Shown piece by piece: positions 1-8,691 of a DNA stretch of 20,948 nucleotides; within the stretch, counting starts at the first letter, position 1; every line of letters starts with the position of its first letter. The stretch is taken from NCBI GenBank assembly GCA_026419775.2, contig JAOPGA020001653.1, forward strand, positions 1 to 20,948, written 5' to 3'. Below the pieces are notes generated by a model, which saw only the letters and a program-made list of their open reading frames with translations, had not been told where the DNA came from and made no database searches. This DNA comes from Acrasis kona. Taxonomy: Eukaryota > Heterolobosea > Eutetramitea > Acrasida > Acrasidae. Position numbers and translations under genes: made by a program.

Positions 1-419
1 CTGAAGTAGTATGTCATGACATCGCATTGTCCACTCAGTGTTTTAGTGGGAACCATGGTCCTTCCTTCATTAGGGTATTGCTTGCAGTCCCTACTTGTGT
101 TCTTTAAGTGACGTACACATGTGCAAAGCTTTTCCTTTTGATTACTGCAGATCAAAGCACCCTTGCACCGACTGTTGATCCGAAGTATCTTGTAATCCAA
201 GTTACGAAACCTTGATTGATTATGGTTTTGTTTGTCATAGCATATGTTCACTGTCTTGAAAAGGGATATATCAGAGTAGATTGCTCTAGTGTGGTATAAG
301 GTATTGAGCTGAACATTGTCCATTGGTAGCACAGCTTCCACTATTTGATCATCCTTGATTGAGTTAATTATCTTGGAGATTTCAATTTTGGTGTCAGATT
401 TAGAAGTTCTTTGAGACAT
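1..419 (-). CDS. Partial cysteine-rich hypothetical protein, 3' end off the left edge
   Basis: An ATG at 417-419 opens a minus-strand frame that stays open for 139 codons to the window edge, so the C-terminus is missing. The N-terminus is polar and begins MSQRTSKSDTKIEISK. From about residue 80 it becomes rich in Cys and basic residues: SRCKGALIC, then KLCTCVRH and RDCKQYP, and a last Cys near the edge. The spacing could be a zinc-binding fold such as a FLYWCH-like module, but I cannot assign a family. The start codon follows an AT-rich leader. It points away from the plus-strand ORF at 761, so the two could share the 420-760 region as a promoter. An uninterrupted frame of this length with a good ATG supports a real exon. 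Function unknown. Confidence 0.5.
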   Translation of the reverse strand, partial: MSQRTSKSDTKIEISKIINSIKDDQIVEAVLPMDNVQLNTLYHTRAIYSDISLFKTVNICYDKQNHNQSRFRNLDYKILRINSRCKGALICSNQKEKLCTCVRHLKNTSRDCKQYPNEGRTMVPTKTLSGQCDVMTYYF

Positions 420-760
420 TATTGTGTTTATCGGTTTGTTTATTATACAATACATAAATTAACGACGAGTTAAATAGTGCGCCATCCTGTGGGCGCGCCT
501 ATGTAACAGTCATTGTAAATACTCCTCAATCTACAGCTCCGGAATAAATCTATTTCGAAAATCTATTTTAATGTTAGAGTACTACAACTCTTTCCTTATT
601 TGGATTCTTAGCGTTAGCGTCATAGCGTACTCCTCTGTAGACCCGGCAGGTAGTTGTCAACAGGTTCAGGCGGCCAAATTCTTTGATTGAAACAGCCCCT
701 CCCAAAACTGTTTAAACCAAAGCCTGCTCTCTTTTTGTAATTAATAAAAATAATCCAAAT
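420..760. other. Non-coding stretch between divergent ORFs, weak LTR-like features
   Basis: No ORF of note. It contains a GC-rich imperfect palindrome near 479-500 (gcgcc/ggcgc). From 502 there is a stretch that begins TGTAACAG, has AATAAA near 543 and ends TGTCAACA at 662, the outline of a small solo LTR. No target-site duplication is visible and no second copy exists in the window, so this reading is weak. The pyrimidine-rich, AT-rich run at 725-766 ending in gtgtcag looks like a splice acceptor for the ORF that follows. Confidence 0.25.
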
Positions 761-1420
761 GTGTCAGATTTCTGGAGAAAAGATCCAGATTGGGTTATGA
801 GGTACATAACTGACTTATACTGTCCCGCCAAAACCGATCCATATTTAGGTTATCCCACAATCAACTTTACCTTGGCAAACCGAAACAGAGGAGATGTAGA
901 CAGTGTGGATCATGACTGTGATCGAGACCATCAGGAGGAATTTGGTGGCTCAGGGTTTGATGTATCAAACCAAGATGATGTAATTGTAGAAGCAAGTGTA
1001 GCATTGAATGATTCTAATACCAGCACACAACCTGCAACCAACACAGACGAGCCAGAACCAGCGACACCAGCCGAAACACCTGTAGCGATCACTTCTTTAC
1101 CAAAAAGAAGAAAAACTGGACAAAAACAAGACAAAAGGAGAGTTCAAACTTCGAAGAAGGTAAGGACCACAAACTTTGAAAGAGGAGAAGCGGAAATTGG
1201 GGATAATGGATCACCTTTGGACGATGGTTCTGTAAGTTGTACTTTGATCAGGCCAAGGAGGAAGGTTCGTCCGAAGATACCAGAAGATACATTATCTGAA
1301 GACATTGAGGTTATAGCCCCCAAGCGAGCTAGAACATCTCTGTCATTGTCGGACTCCGCTAACTCCATGTCTCACTCAAGGATGTTCAAATCCATTATCG
1401 CTGAAGCACAGTGTATATAG
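761..1420 (+). CDS. Acidic-then-basic protein related to the tail of the MULE-like gene
   Basis: The frame is open from 716 to a TAG at 1418-1420. The GTG at 761 is not a likely start: the first in-frame ATG is at 797, and a splice acceptor (tgtcag) ends at 766, so this may be a 3' exon. The N-terminal part has aromatics and few charges (FWRKDPDWVMRYITDLYC). An acidic Asn/Thr/Pro-rich linker follows. The C-terminal half is basic, with nuclear-localisation-like runs such as PKRRKTGQKQDKRR. That half aligns with the minus-strand ORF at 2819-3283: KRRKTGQKQDKRR against KKRKLGRKRDKR, TSKK against TSKQ, and a shared SRM near the end. An upstream FGG block also matches. The molecular role is unknown. 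It could be a transposon accessory protein or a captured host exon. Confidence 0.5.
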   Translation: MSDFWRKDPDWVMRYITDLYCPAKTDPYLGYPTINFTLANRNRGDVDSVDHDCDRDHQEEFGGSGFDVSNQDDVIVEASVALNDSNTSTQPATNTDEPEPATPAETPVAITSLPKRRKTGQKQDKRRVQTSKKVRTTNFERGEAEIGDNGSPLDDGSVSCTLIRPRRKVRPKIPEDTLSEDIEVIAPKRARTSLSLSDSANSMSHSRMFKSIIAEAQCI

Positions 1421-1699
1421 CTTGTATCAAATGTAAATAAATGTAATACTTTGGGCAACATTATGGTCATCATTATAAGTATTTTCTATTTAGACGGGAT
1501 CGTGTACACAAACTACAAGAATCTAATATGAGTCGAAAATAAGTGTATTCCGTGGTTTGAAACATCGAGAAACATAAGGAGCTTAACTTTTAGAATGAGA
1601 TATTTATTATTGAGCCCACTGTGCGAGATGATTTTTAATTTTACCAAGCTATTTTCAACCAGCTGACTTTTACAACGAAATGATGATTATTACTGTTTA

Positions 1700-1911
1700 C
1701 GCATGGTCTTGAGCAACAGTAACAACACGCTTCGTTTATATAATACAAGACCACGATGCATGCCTGACATTTGATGAAGTAGAACATATTCAATGCGATG
1801 AAATTCCTGTTAGTTTTTGTTTACAAATGATGTCTGTAATACCTGATCATAACTTATTGAAGAGAACTCCAACTAACTACCAAAGCTATCACGCCTGCTC
1901 AAGAAATTAGT
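1700..1911 (+). other. Short unexplained open stretch, antisense to the end of the 1873-2190 ORF
   Basis: After a TGA near 1710 the plus strand stays open for about 65 codons to a TAG at 1909-1911. It includes a varied, protein-like stretch (DHDACLTFDEVEHIQCDEI) but no ATG at its beginning. It overlaps the last 39 bases of the minus-strand ORF at 1873-2190 in a convergent arrangement. It may be an old exon or chance. The interval 1421-1700 before it shows no other convincing gene. Confidence 0.2.
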
Positions 1912-2190
1912 AGGGTTCTTTGTTGTGAATAAATAAAATCCTATTCGACCATAGGGGATATATTGCATTGAATTATTGAGAACCAAAGATACATCCCAAC
2001 AAGTTGTCAGAAATGTCAAAGCATCTTGAATGGAGATACCTGTGCATTTCTCATAAAGTGCACAGTAATACTCTGAGTATAGTGTTTTTGTTGTGTACTT
2101 CCACAGCGCAGTATCCAATATTTCAAAACGTCTGTTAATATTATCAACAACAATGTAGTCAATAAAAGGCTCTTTTGTAATACAATCCAT
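1873..2190 (-). CDS. Hypothetical protein, 105 aa
   Basis: A minus-strand ORF starts at an ATG with a favourable AAAATGG context, preceded by an AT-rich leader. It encodes 105 residues rich in Tyr, Phe, Thr and Ile (DYIVVDNINRRFEILDTALW, later YIPYGRIGFYLF) and ends at a TAG near 1873. No signal peptide, clear membrane segment or known motif is visible. AATAAG lies about 25 bases past the stop and could serve as a weak polyadenylation signal. It lies downstream, in the same orientation, of the MULE-like remnant and could be part of that element or independent. No family recognised. Confidence 0.35.
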   Translation of the reverse strand: MDCITKEPFIDYIVVDNINRRFEILDTALWKYTTKTLYSEYYCALYEKCTGISIQDALTFLTTCWDVSLVLNNSMQYIPYGRIGFYLFTTKNPTNFLSRRDSFGS

Positions 2191-2818
2191 TTTTATTTAG
2201 CGGTAAACAATAGACAGCATTTTAATATTGAATGTTGGTTACAGCATTTCATCCTCGCGCATTTGAGTACAATTTGAATTAATCTCATTTCGCTTTCGTC
2301 CAACTTCTCTTTAGCACATCCTAGGTTTTATCACCGGTTGGCTGATTTAAATATTTGAAGGCATCTATAATGCTTGGAACGATACCAGGTCACTAGAAAT
2401 GAGAGTGCGGAGCGTCACTAGAGAATGCACCACGGTATAACCCCTTAATCCAACATTATAGGTTGTAGTTTCAGGTTGGTTGCGAAGGAGCTTTAAAGTT
2501 GTCAATTGAGTATAGTGTCCAAAGAGCCGATATTGAAAGAGTTTGTCTTTTTCAGGTCATTAAGGCCTATGTTGTTGAATGCGACAAAAACTGTTCATGA
2601 CGGTGTGATTGTTTCATTAGTGTGAAATTTGTCTTTGATATTGTTGTTGGCGTAAACCTTATTTCTCTGTAGTTGACCTTAAATCTCTGCAGTCAAAAAA
2701 CACCTTGGTAAAATGGAATCTCGGATGTCGTAGAATTGTGGATAATGAACATTGACACCTGAAAATTCACCTACCACCGTTTTCGACTATGGCGGTTTTA
2801 ATGTGACACTTCGTTTCT
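2191..2818 (-). other. Decayed coding-like stretch, unidentified
   Basis: No long ORF. On the minus strand, several short open stretches with varied, protein-like composition follow one another, for example VFVAFNNIGLNDLKKTNSFN near 2590-2530. This suggests an old gene with several breaks. I cannot identify the family. A virus-like or transposon origin is possible, so it is treated as a fossil. Confidence 0.25.
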
Positions 2819-3445
2819 CTATTCTGTAATATTTACAGTTAACATTCTAGACTTTGTGATACCGTGATATGTTTGTGTTGTTGTAAGCCGGTTTCTTTTA
2901 GATTGATTCCTCACCACCTCCAACTCGCTATCTCGATTGCTTTCATCACTGGACACACTGGACTTGTGTTCAGGGCTGCTGTTAATCTCATCATCGGAGT
3001 CTGGAGTATGTAATCGCTTTTTACCTCTGGCTTTCAATGGTGTGGAGATCGGCTTCATTCGAGGTCTGCTTTTCGGTTTGCTTTGTGATTGGAGTTCTAG
3101 CTCACCATCATTGCCACTACCATCAGCTGGGACACCAACGGTTCGATCAAAGTCAGCTTGTGCCCGCTGCTTTGATGTGGTGTAAATTCTTTTATCGCGC
3201 TTCCTTCCTAGCTTTCTCTTCTTTGTTGCTGATATAAGAGGAACCGTCATTACTTGGAGATGCAACCGGAGGATTAATATCAATTATCTGTTCTCGATGT
3301 TCCTCAGAATTTAATGTGTTCTCTTGCTGCAGCTCATAATTAATGTCAGCTCCTCCAAAATCGTGGTTGAATCATTGGCGGTTTTTTCGAGAGCGCTTCC
3401 ATGTCCTGAACAGACTTTCCACATAATTATTAGTCCAATGAAGAC

Positions 3446-3482
3446 CTACACAGTGTTAATAAAATACATTCTTAAATCATAC
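3446..3482 (-). other. 37-base GT-AG intron in the MULE-like gene
   Basis: On the minus strand the donor GTATGA follows CGATATG, the acceptor is CTGTGTAG, and a TATTAAC branch-like motif lies about 15 bases before the acceptor. Removing it deletes the stop of the upstream exon and joins RTRYG to LHWTNNYVES in frame. This restores the order of MULE catalytic blocks. Confidence 0.7.
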
Positions 3483-4585
3483 CATATCGTGTTCGTCTGT
3501 TGATTGAGGTCCAGCGAAAGTAAAAATTCATCTTGTCTCCATTTTGTGGATGATGCCACTCCTTATCAAAGTATTTCATAAATCGCTCGTGTTTGGATGA
3601 CAACTCTTCATACAGCTTCATGTATTCCTCTTCAGTCTCGCACATGAGCATGTCATAAATGATACCTCGAATGGAGGTTAAATCATCCTCTATGAAGTTC
3701 ATTTCTGCCTTCTTCCTGTTCAAGTAGCCATTTATGCTCTTAAGTAGATGGAACACACATATCAGATAATTCATCCCTGCAGTAACACATCCAAGCTTCT
3801 CGGCCTCACCATCATCAATAATGATTGTGATTGTCTCCTTCAACCACACAACCGAATCCTCAATGTAGCTCTTACTCTTCAAATAATCTGCTATCGCAGT
3901 CCAAATATCCACCATTACACATCCATCCATCTTGGTGGTTATAACTGTGAAAGGAACATGCGCTCTTCATTCTTTGTCTGTAGCGATGACCGCCTGGACA
4001 CCCACGCTTCCTACTCCTTCATCCTGAATCAGGCGATATATTGTATCATCGCCGCATACATCAAATAAACATTCCTGACCCAAAATCTCTAGTGCGCCTT
4101 TATCAACAATAATAAATGTTGAATTGTTAGGAGACATTTCACTGATGTCTCTGTCTCCAACTTTGTTTACAACATCAAATCGNTGGTCTGATTTAAAGAA
4201 TTGGAGCAATGTCTTGACATTCTCAGCAGAGTCTTCATAATAACCTTGCTTCTTCCTCTTATTATTATTAATCACGCTTGATACGATCTTCCGAGAAAGA
4301 TTAGGTGCTGGATGACTAGGATCTTGTAAGAGATCATTTATAATCTCAGATGGACCTTTTGAGGACTCATGCTTTTCGATAATGGTGTTCTCTAGCTTTG
4401 TACATCTTTTAAGGTAACCACGCCAAGGTTGGAAGTGAACACCATGATTACCCTTTTGGAATATTGAAACTTCAAATACCGATACATCGCTTTGCTGCTT
4501 TACGTGCACCTCTACCCTCAAACAGTGATCGCAGGTTTTCCCTTCACCGTTCAAACTTTTTGATAAGCATGAAGGTGTACCGCAC

Positions 4586-4630
4586 CTATATTGATTTGAC
4601 TAGAACATTCCACTGAACTTCTTGGGAAAC
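4586..4630 (-). other. Candidate 45-base intron in the MULE-like gene
   Basis: Donor GTTTCC after AAATACAA and acceptor AATATAG before GTGCGG on the minus strand. Removal is in frame (phase 2) and drops a TAG. It leaves a compact Cys-rich stretch, KYKCGTPSC. The donor is weaker than in the other introns here, so a simple point-mutation stop is also possible. Confidence 0.35.
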
Positions 4631-5176
4631 TTGTATTTTGATGCTGTCTGTAAATCAAGTGGTGGGTTGTGCTTCCAATTTGGATTCATTGACTTGACTT
4701 TGGTTGGACATCGTATAGAGTCATAAGCGTTGAATTTACCAATTAGGTTATGGTTGCTCTGGCGTAAAATATCGTAACTGTCGAGTGGCTCTGATGCAGA
4801 CAGTTCAAAATCTTGCTTGAAGTTTCTTCTTCTGTAATCTATTCTCTCTATTGGTTTCCCATCAATTGTTGTTGTGAACTTGGTTATACACCATTTTAAG
4901 CTGCTGCCTCCGATTTTTCACATTTGTAGTTTCAATTGTAGTATATATAGAATGAAGGATCCGAAGGATCTGATGGATCAGGTAATACCACAGGTACTGG
5001 CTGAGCTACCGCATTCTGGAGTGGCGGTTGTACAGCTGATGGTGCATCTTCTTGAAGTGCCTTTGTAACACTTGTATAAAAAGCTTTAAATAGCTTTATA
5101 TGACCAATCTTCTTTATTTTTAAAATATCACGGAGCTCCTCTTCTTTAAATAAGTCGAAAGTACCCGCTTCTATAG

Positions 5177-5218
5177 CTTCGTCGATAATTGTGCTTTGTA
5201 GATCAGTTATTTACTCAC
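5177..5218 (-). other. Candidate 42-base intron in the N-terminal part of the MULE-like gene
   Basis: Donor GTGAGT (strong consensus) and acceptor CGACGAAG on the minus strand, with an AATAAC branch-like motif. Removal keeps the frame and drops a TAA. Without splicing, the sequence between also reads as plausible protein, so this is uncertain. Confidence 0.35.
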
Positions 5219-5429
5219 AGTCAGAATTATTTTTGTACAGTAAGTGTATAATCTCATCAGCTGTACACTTGGAACTCCATGTCGATGTCTGTTGCGTTCA
5301 TTTGTTTGTTGTTAAATGAGCGCGAAACCATAGAACTGTTTATTGGCGGGAATTTTGTTTATTAGAGAGCGGTATTGAATAAGACAATCACCATCGAGTC
5401 AATGAGTACTGTGGAATATAAGTTAAAAC

Positions 5430-6720
5430 GCTCATATATTCGTATCGGGAGTTTTAGTTACTGGGTTTTCAACTTCATCTTTCAGTCAACGAAAGTCGAT
5501 TCTTAAATTCCCGATACGAATATTTGAGCTAATTCAGGCATAATAACTTAAGAAGAATCAAAAATTAAAAAGTTTGGGTTTGTGTCAGAATCAAATTTTT
5601 ATTTTTTTCTGGAGTAATATTGGTCAGAATGCTCAAATATACGTATTCGGAGTTTCTGTTACTAGCTTTTCAACTTCAGCAGGAGTTAACATGGGTCTTT
5701 TTTAAAATCCCGATACGAATATTTAAGCTTATTAAGCATAATGGCACGAGAAAAAATCAAAATTAAAAAACTTGGGTTTGGATCGAAATTAATTTTTTAA
5801 TTTTTTCTGGAGTAATATAGGTAAAACGCCTAAATATACGTATCTGTAATTTCGTCCTCAGCTTTTCAACTTCACATTTGGGTCAGTGAGAGTTAATTCT
5901 TAAATTCCCGATACGTATATTTGTGCTTTTAAAGCATAATTGCTCAAGAAAATAGTAAATATTAAAAAGTTTGGGTTGAGTTTAAACCAAATTTTAATTT
6001 TTTTATTGCGGAATATAGTGCAAGACGCCCAAATATGCGTATTCGGAGTTTTCGGTCTTGGTTTTTCAACTTCACCTTTCAGGCAGCGAAAGTCGATTCT
6101 TAAATTCCCGATACGAATATTTGAGCTTCCTAAGTATAATGGCTCAGTAAAAAATCTTGGGTTTGTGTCGAGAATGATTTTTGATTTTTCTGGAGTAATA
6201 TAGGTTAAAACGCTCAAATATACGTATCTGGAATTTTCTTCTCTAGCTTTTCAACTTCACCTTTCAGGCAGCGAAAGTCGATTCTTAACTATTTTTGATT
6301 TTTTTAAGCTAGATCGCTTAGAAAGCTCAAATATCCGTATCGGGAATTTTAGAATCGACTCTCACTGACTCAAAGGTGAAGTTAAAAAATTCCAGATACG
6401 CATATTTGGGCGTTTTAACTTATATTCACAGAAAAAAATTAAAATTTGGTTTTGACACAATCCCAAACTTTTAAAATTTTGATTTTTTATAAGCTATTAT
6501 GCTTAAGAAAATCAAATATTCGTATCTGGAATTTAAGAATCGACTCTTATTGACTGAAAGGTTAAGTTGAAATACTTGGGACTAAAACTCCAAATACGTA
6601 TATTAAAGCATTTTGACCTATGGTCCTTCAAAATAAAATCAAAAATTAATTTCAACCTAATCCCAACCTTACCCATTTTTTCTTAAGCTAGAACGCTTAG
6701 AAAGCTCGAATATTGATTAG
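5430..6720. repeat. Tandem array of ~200-bp units with palindromic arms, orientation switch near 6300
   Basis: Units begin near 5430, 5631, 5828, 6027 and 6212, about 185-201 bases apart. Each has a left arm like gctcaaatatacgtatctgg, a core containing ttttcaacttcacctttcag, and a right arm like ttcccgatacgaatatttga, which is close to the inverse complement of the left. Each unit of about 100 bp can thus fold into a 25-bp stem. A linker of about 95 bp, rich in aaaaatc/aattaaaa, separates the units. The fifth unit lacks its right arm. From about 6300 the orientation flips: inverted units lie at about 6324-6413 and 6510-6610, and a third starts near 6703 and stops near 6720. The short ORFs here have no support as genes. 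It may be an amplified foldback/MITE-like element or a satellite. Confidence 0.75.
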
Positions 6721-7277
6721 GGGGTTTAAGTTAGGGAGTACAATAATTGTAAATTGTAGTTTGTTAAAGTTAGAATTAATTAAAAGTATAAAGTACAAAA
6801 TTATTAAAGTACAAATTTATTAGTTAAGAAGTACAATTTTATTACCAGTACAAAGTACAAAGTACAAAACACAAAGCCAAAACGCATGAACGTTTATAAG
6901 AAGTACAAATTCCCCCTCTGGAATCGAACCCTGGACCGGAACTTTGATACATTCATAAGATGTACCAACATATCAATTCTCAGCCTGGAGATGTGTCAAA
7001 GAATCGAAATCGTCAATGATAATAATGCGAAAGCTAAAGATGTTGTTGATGTTACGATAGTACCGTAGATTGAGTGAAAGTAGGTGCATAGTATGTGTTG
7101 ATGTTACGATAAATGTGATTAGAACCATACAGTTTGAATTAAAGTTGTTGTTGATGTTATGATAAATGTAATTAAGACCGTAGATTGAGTGAAAGTAGGT
7201 GTGTAGAATTTGTTGATGTTGTAGTGAATGATCGAAAGCGATATAATCACGGATTGTGCTGAAGTTGATATAAGTCC
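6721..7277. repeat. AGTACAA-rich tract and GTTGATGTT tandem repeats upstream of the DIRS-like element
   Basis: From 6738 to 6907 the motif AGTACAA recurs about eight times, three times back to back near 6847-6865. From about 7038 a unit of roughly 100-130 bases repeats: GTTGTTGATGTTACGAT, then CCGTAGATTGAGTGAAAGTAGGTG, then TTTGTTGATGTT. Two fuller copies and partial ones reach about 7230. The 60-codon ORF in this stretch is not convincing. Whether these repeats belong to the DIRS-like element or to the host flank cannot be told from one copy. Confidence 0.55.
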
Positions 7278-7444
7278 ATAGGACTAATATTATTTACCCT
7301 CTACGATAAAGAATGTATTTTATTTTATTTATTAACCCATTGTAACAGATTTGGAGGGAGATTGACCGGTTAAAATGAGTTGAGTACGCGTTTGTAAAAG
7401 ATTGTTCAAAATTAATCGTTTACACATCACTATGTTACATTCTC
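7278..7444 (+). repeat. Left 167-bp direct repeat of the DIRS-like element
   Basis: Starts ataggactaatattattta and ends cacatcactatgttacattctc. It matches 12295-12461 with only a few differences. Its last 13 bases include the ATG of the gag-like ORF (7432), so the repeat runs into coding sequence. Confidence 0.85.
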
Positions 7445-8691
7445 AAATTCCAACTTCACAATCGCTTTTGGACAAGGTTAATGCGCTTGGAGCGAAGGGT
7501 GGTGTTCTCCTCAAGAACAGCATCGGTTGTATGGACCTTGAGGAACTGTGTGACAAGATGAAGACTAGGAAGGTCCGCTTTCCTTTCTTCTACGACGCGT
7601 TACCATCTGATGTTGACCGTCGCAATGCAATTCTCCCACTGTTGTGGAAGTGTTACGCTAAACCTCCCATTCTCCGGAAGATTTCAATGGAGGATGAAGA
7701 GGATGAGGATGAAGAGGAGGAGTTGGATGATCGGTTGGAAGACGAGGAGGAGGCGGGTCTAGACGCTCCAGCGCCTGTCGATAACATTGAATCCATTCCT
7801 CAGGGTGCGGTACCACCCGCGACAAGAATTGTGCCGCCTAATGAAGTTACATTCACCTTGGAGCAGGTCAAAGCTCTTCAAGCGCTGAACTGGAACGTTT
7901 CTGGTTCTAGTGCTGACAAGCCCGTTCTGGTGAAGGACAAACCTAAATCCACTTACAAATCAGACTGGGACAAACTTTGTTCACACAAGGTTGCTTCCGA
8001 CTCCAACCTGGATGGGCGCTTACAAACCATTTTGGACTTTGACACGGGCATTCATGACGTCATCGCTCCGAATTCTACTTTCCGGCCCAAATCATTCAAT
8101 TTGGATACTGCTTCTACTTTGGATGCTATTAAGAGTATGGACGGCAATTTTGCTAAACAGGTCCTGCTCAAATTGGTTGAGAGACTGAACCACACAGGTC
8201 GCGTGCTGGAGGTTGGGTTGACCAGGTACGAAGATTTAATTACCACTTCAGCCCCTTCTCTTTTCCATCTTCCCAACTACCGTGCATTTATGGCTAGTCA
8301 TGATATGCTTCTCAACTCGGTGGCTTTTACCCACTTAGCGTTGAAGAACAAGGATTTAAAGTCGGCCGAGGAGGCGACTACTTTTACAAATAAAATGCAT
8401 TCCTCTCAGAATCACTTTGAGAGAAAACATTCGGCAGTGGTCAAGGAGAAGCTAAAGAACGAACAGGTCTCATTGACATTGCAACAGATATGGTCTCAGA
8501 ACAATAGACTGGTCAACAACAACAACTACAACAACAACAACAACAACAACAATAACAACAAATACCCCAAGACCAACAACCCCAAGCCAAAGCCTAAGCC
8601 CAAACCCACCAATCCGCGTCCTACTATTGACGACAAAAAGGCAATTAAGAAATTTCGCGGGAACAAGACTCACGACATCCAGTCTACATGA
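7432..8691 (+). CDS. Gag-like ORF1 of the DIRS-like element
   Basis: A 419-residue protein from the ATG at 7432, inside the left terminal repeat. No zinc knuckle is visible. An early region (LLDKVNALGAKGGVLLKN) is followed near residues 90-117 by a very acidic run of Glu and Asp. A globular stretch then holds SDWDKLCSHKVASDSNLDGR and later SLFHLPNYRAFMASHDMLL. The C-terminus is low complexity: a long Asn run and alternating Lys-Pro, then a basic end. Acidic, basic and Asn-rich tails fit a nucleic-acid-binding particle protein of a retroelement. The 3' end overlaps the reverse transcriptase region in another frame, as is common in DIRS elements. Confidence 0.75.
   Translation: MLHSQIPTSQSLLDKVNALGAKGGVLLKNSIGCMDLEELCDKMKTRKVRFPFFYDALPSDVDRRNAILPLLWKCYAKPPILRKISMEDEEDEDEEEELDDRLEDEEEAGLDAPAPVDNIESIPQGAVPPATRIVPPNEVTFTLEQVKALQALNWNVSGSSADKPVLVKDKPKSTYKSDWDKLCSHKVASDSNLDGRLQTILDFDTGIHDVIAPNSTFRPKSFNLDTASTLDAIKSMDGNFAKQVLLKLVERLNHTGRVLEVGLTRYEDLITTSAPSLFHLPNYRAFMASHDMLLNSVAFTHLALKNKDLKSAEEATTFTNKMHSSQNHFERKHSAVVKEKLKNEQVSLTLQQIWSQNNRLVNNNNYNNNNNNNNNNKYPKTNNPKPKPKPKPTNPRPTIDDKKAIKKFRGNKTHDIQST

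Larger units (their letters stand above)
2819..5290 (-). pseudogene. Decayed MULE-like (Mutator superfamily) transposase with basic C-terminal tail
   Basis: Minus strand. The N-terminal part (about 5290-4935) is acidic and Lys-rich (FDLFKEEELRDILKIKKIGH). The core from about 4917 holds a Cys pair region (CGTPSC, then CDHC) like the zinc module that precedes MULE catalytic domains. MULE-type blocks follow: GDDTIYRL (first acidic residue), IIIDDGEAEKL, then LICVFHLLKSI (the C-x-F-H block), and WTNNYVESLFRTWKR, whose Glu fits the third catalytic acid. A 37-base intron (3446-3482) links the last two in frame. A basic tail (ATKKRKLGRKRDKR, ending near 2819) resembles the 761-1420 ORF. Decay: in-frame stops remain at 3967-3969 and 3372-3374, and the N-terminal part changes frame near 4920. 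Other stops near 4603 and 5207 fall inside candidate tiny introns. No terminal inverted repeats were found. MULE assignment is from motif order, not a search. Confidence 0.6.

Noticed and set aside
502-662. Possible solo LTR (TGT...ACA, internal AATAAA)
   Set aside because: No target-site duplication, no partner copy and no linked retroelement genes in the window. Kept only as a remark on the 420-760 stretch.
4920-5030. A ~110-base intron joining the N-terminal part of the MULE-like gene to its core
   Set aside because: The only frame-preserving GT-AG pair gives an intron nearly three times the others here with weak sites. The break is better left unexplained.
4874-5068. Plus-strand 64-codon ORF
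   Set aside because: Antisense to the N-terminal part of the MULE-like gene, and no protein features of its own.
5900-6217. Overlapping plus and minus ORFs of about 87-105 codons
   Set aside because: Both lie within the palindromic tandem array, and their apparent similarity to each other follows from the inverted arms.
5430-6720. CRISPR-like array
   Set aside because: Units are about 200 bp, the linkers are similar to each other rather than unique spacers, and the sequence is eukaryotic.
6920-6945. B-box-like ggttcgattcc on the minus strand
   Set aside because: The motif is good, but there is no A box at the proper distance and the T-arm stem does not pair, so neither a tRNA nor a SINE can be supported.
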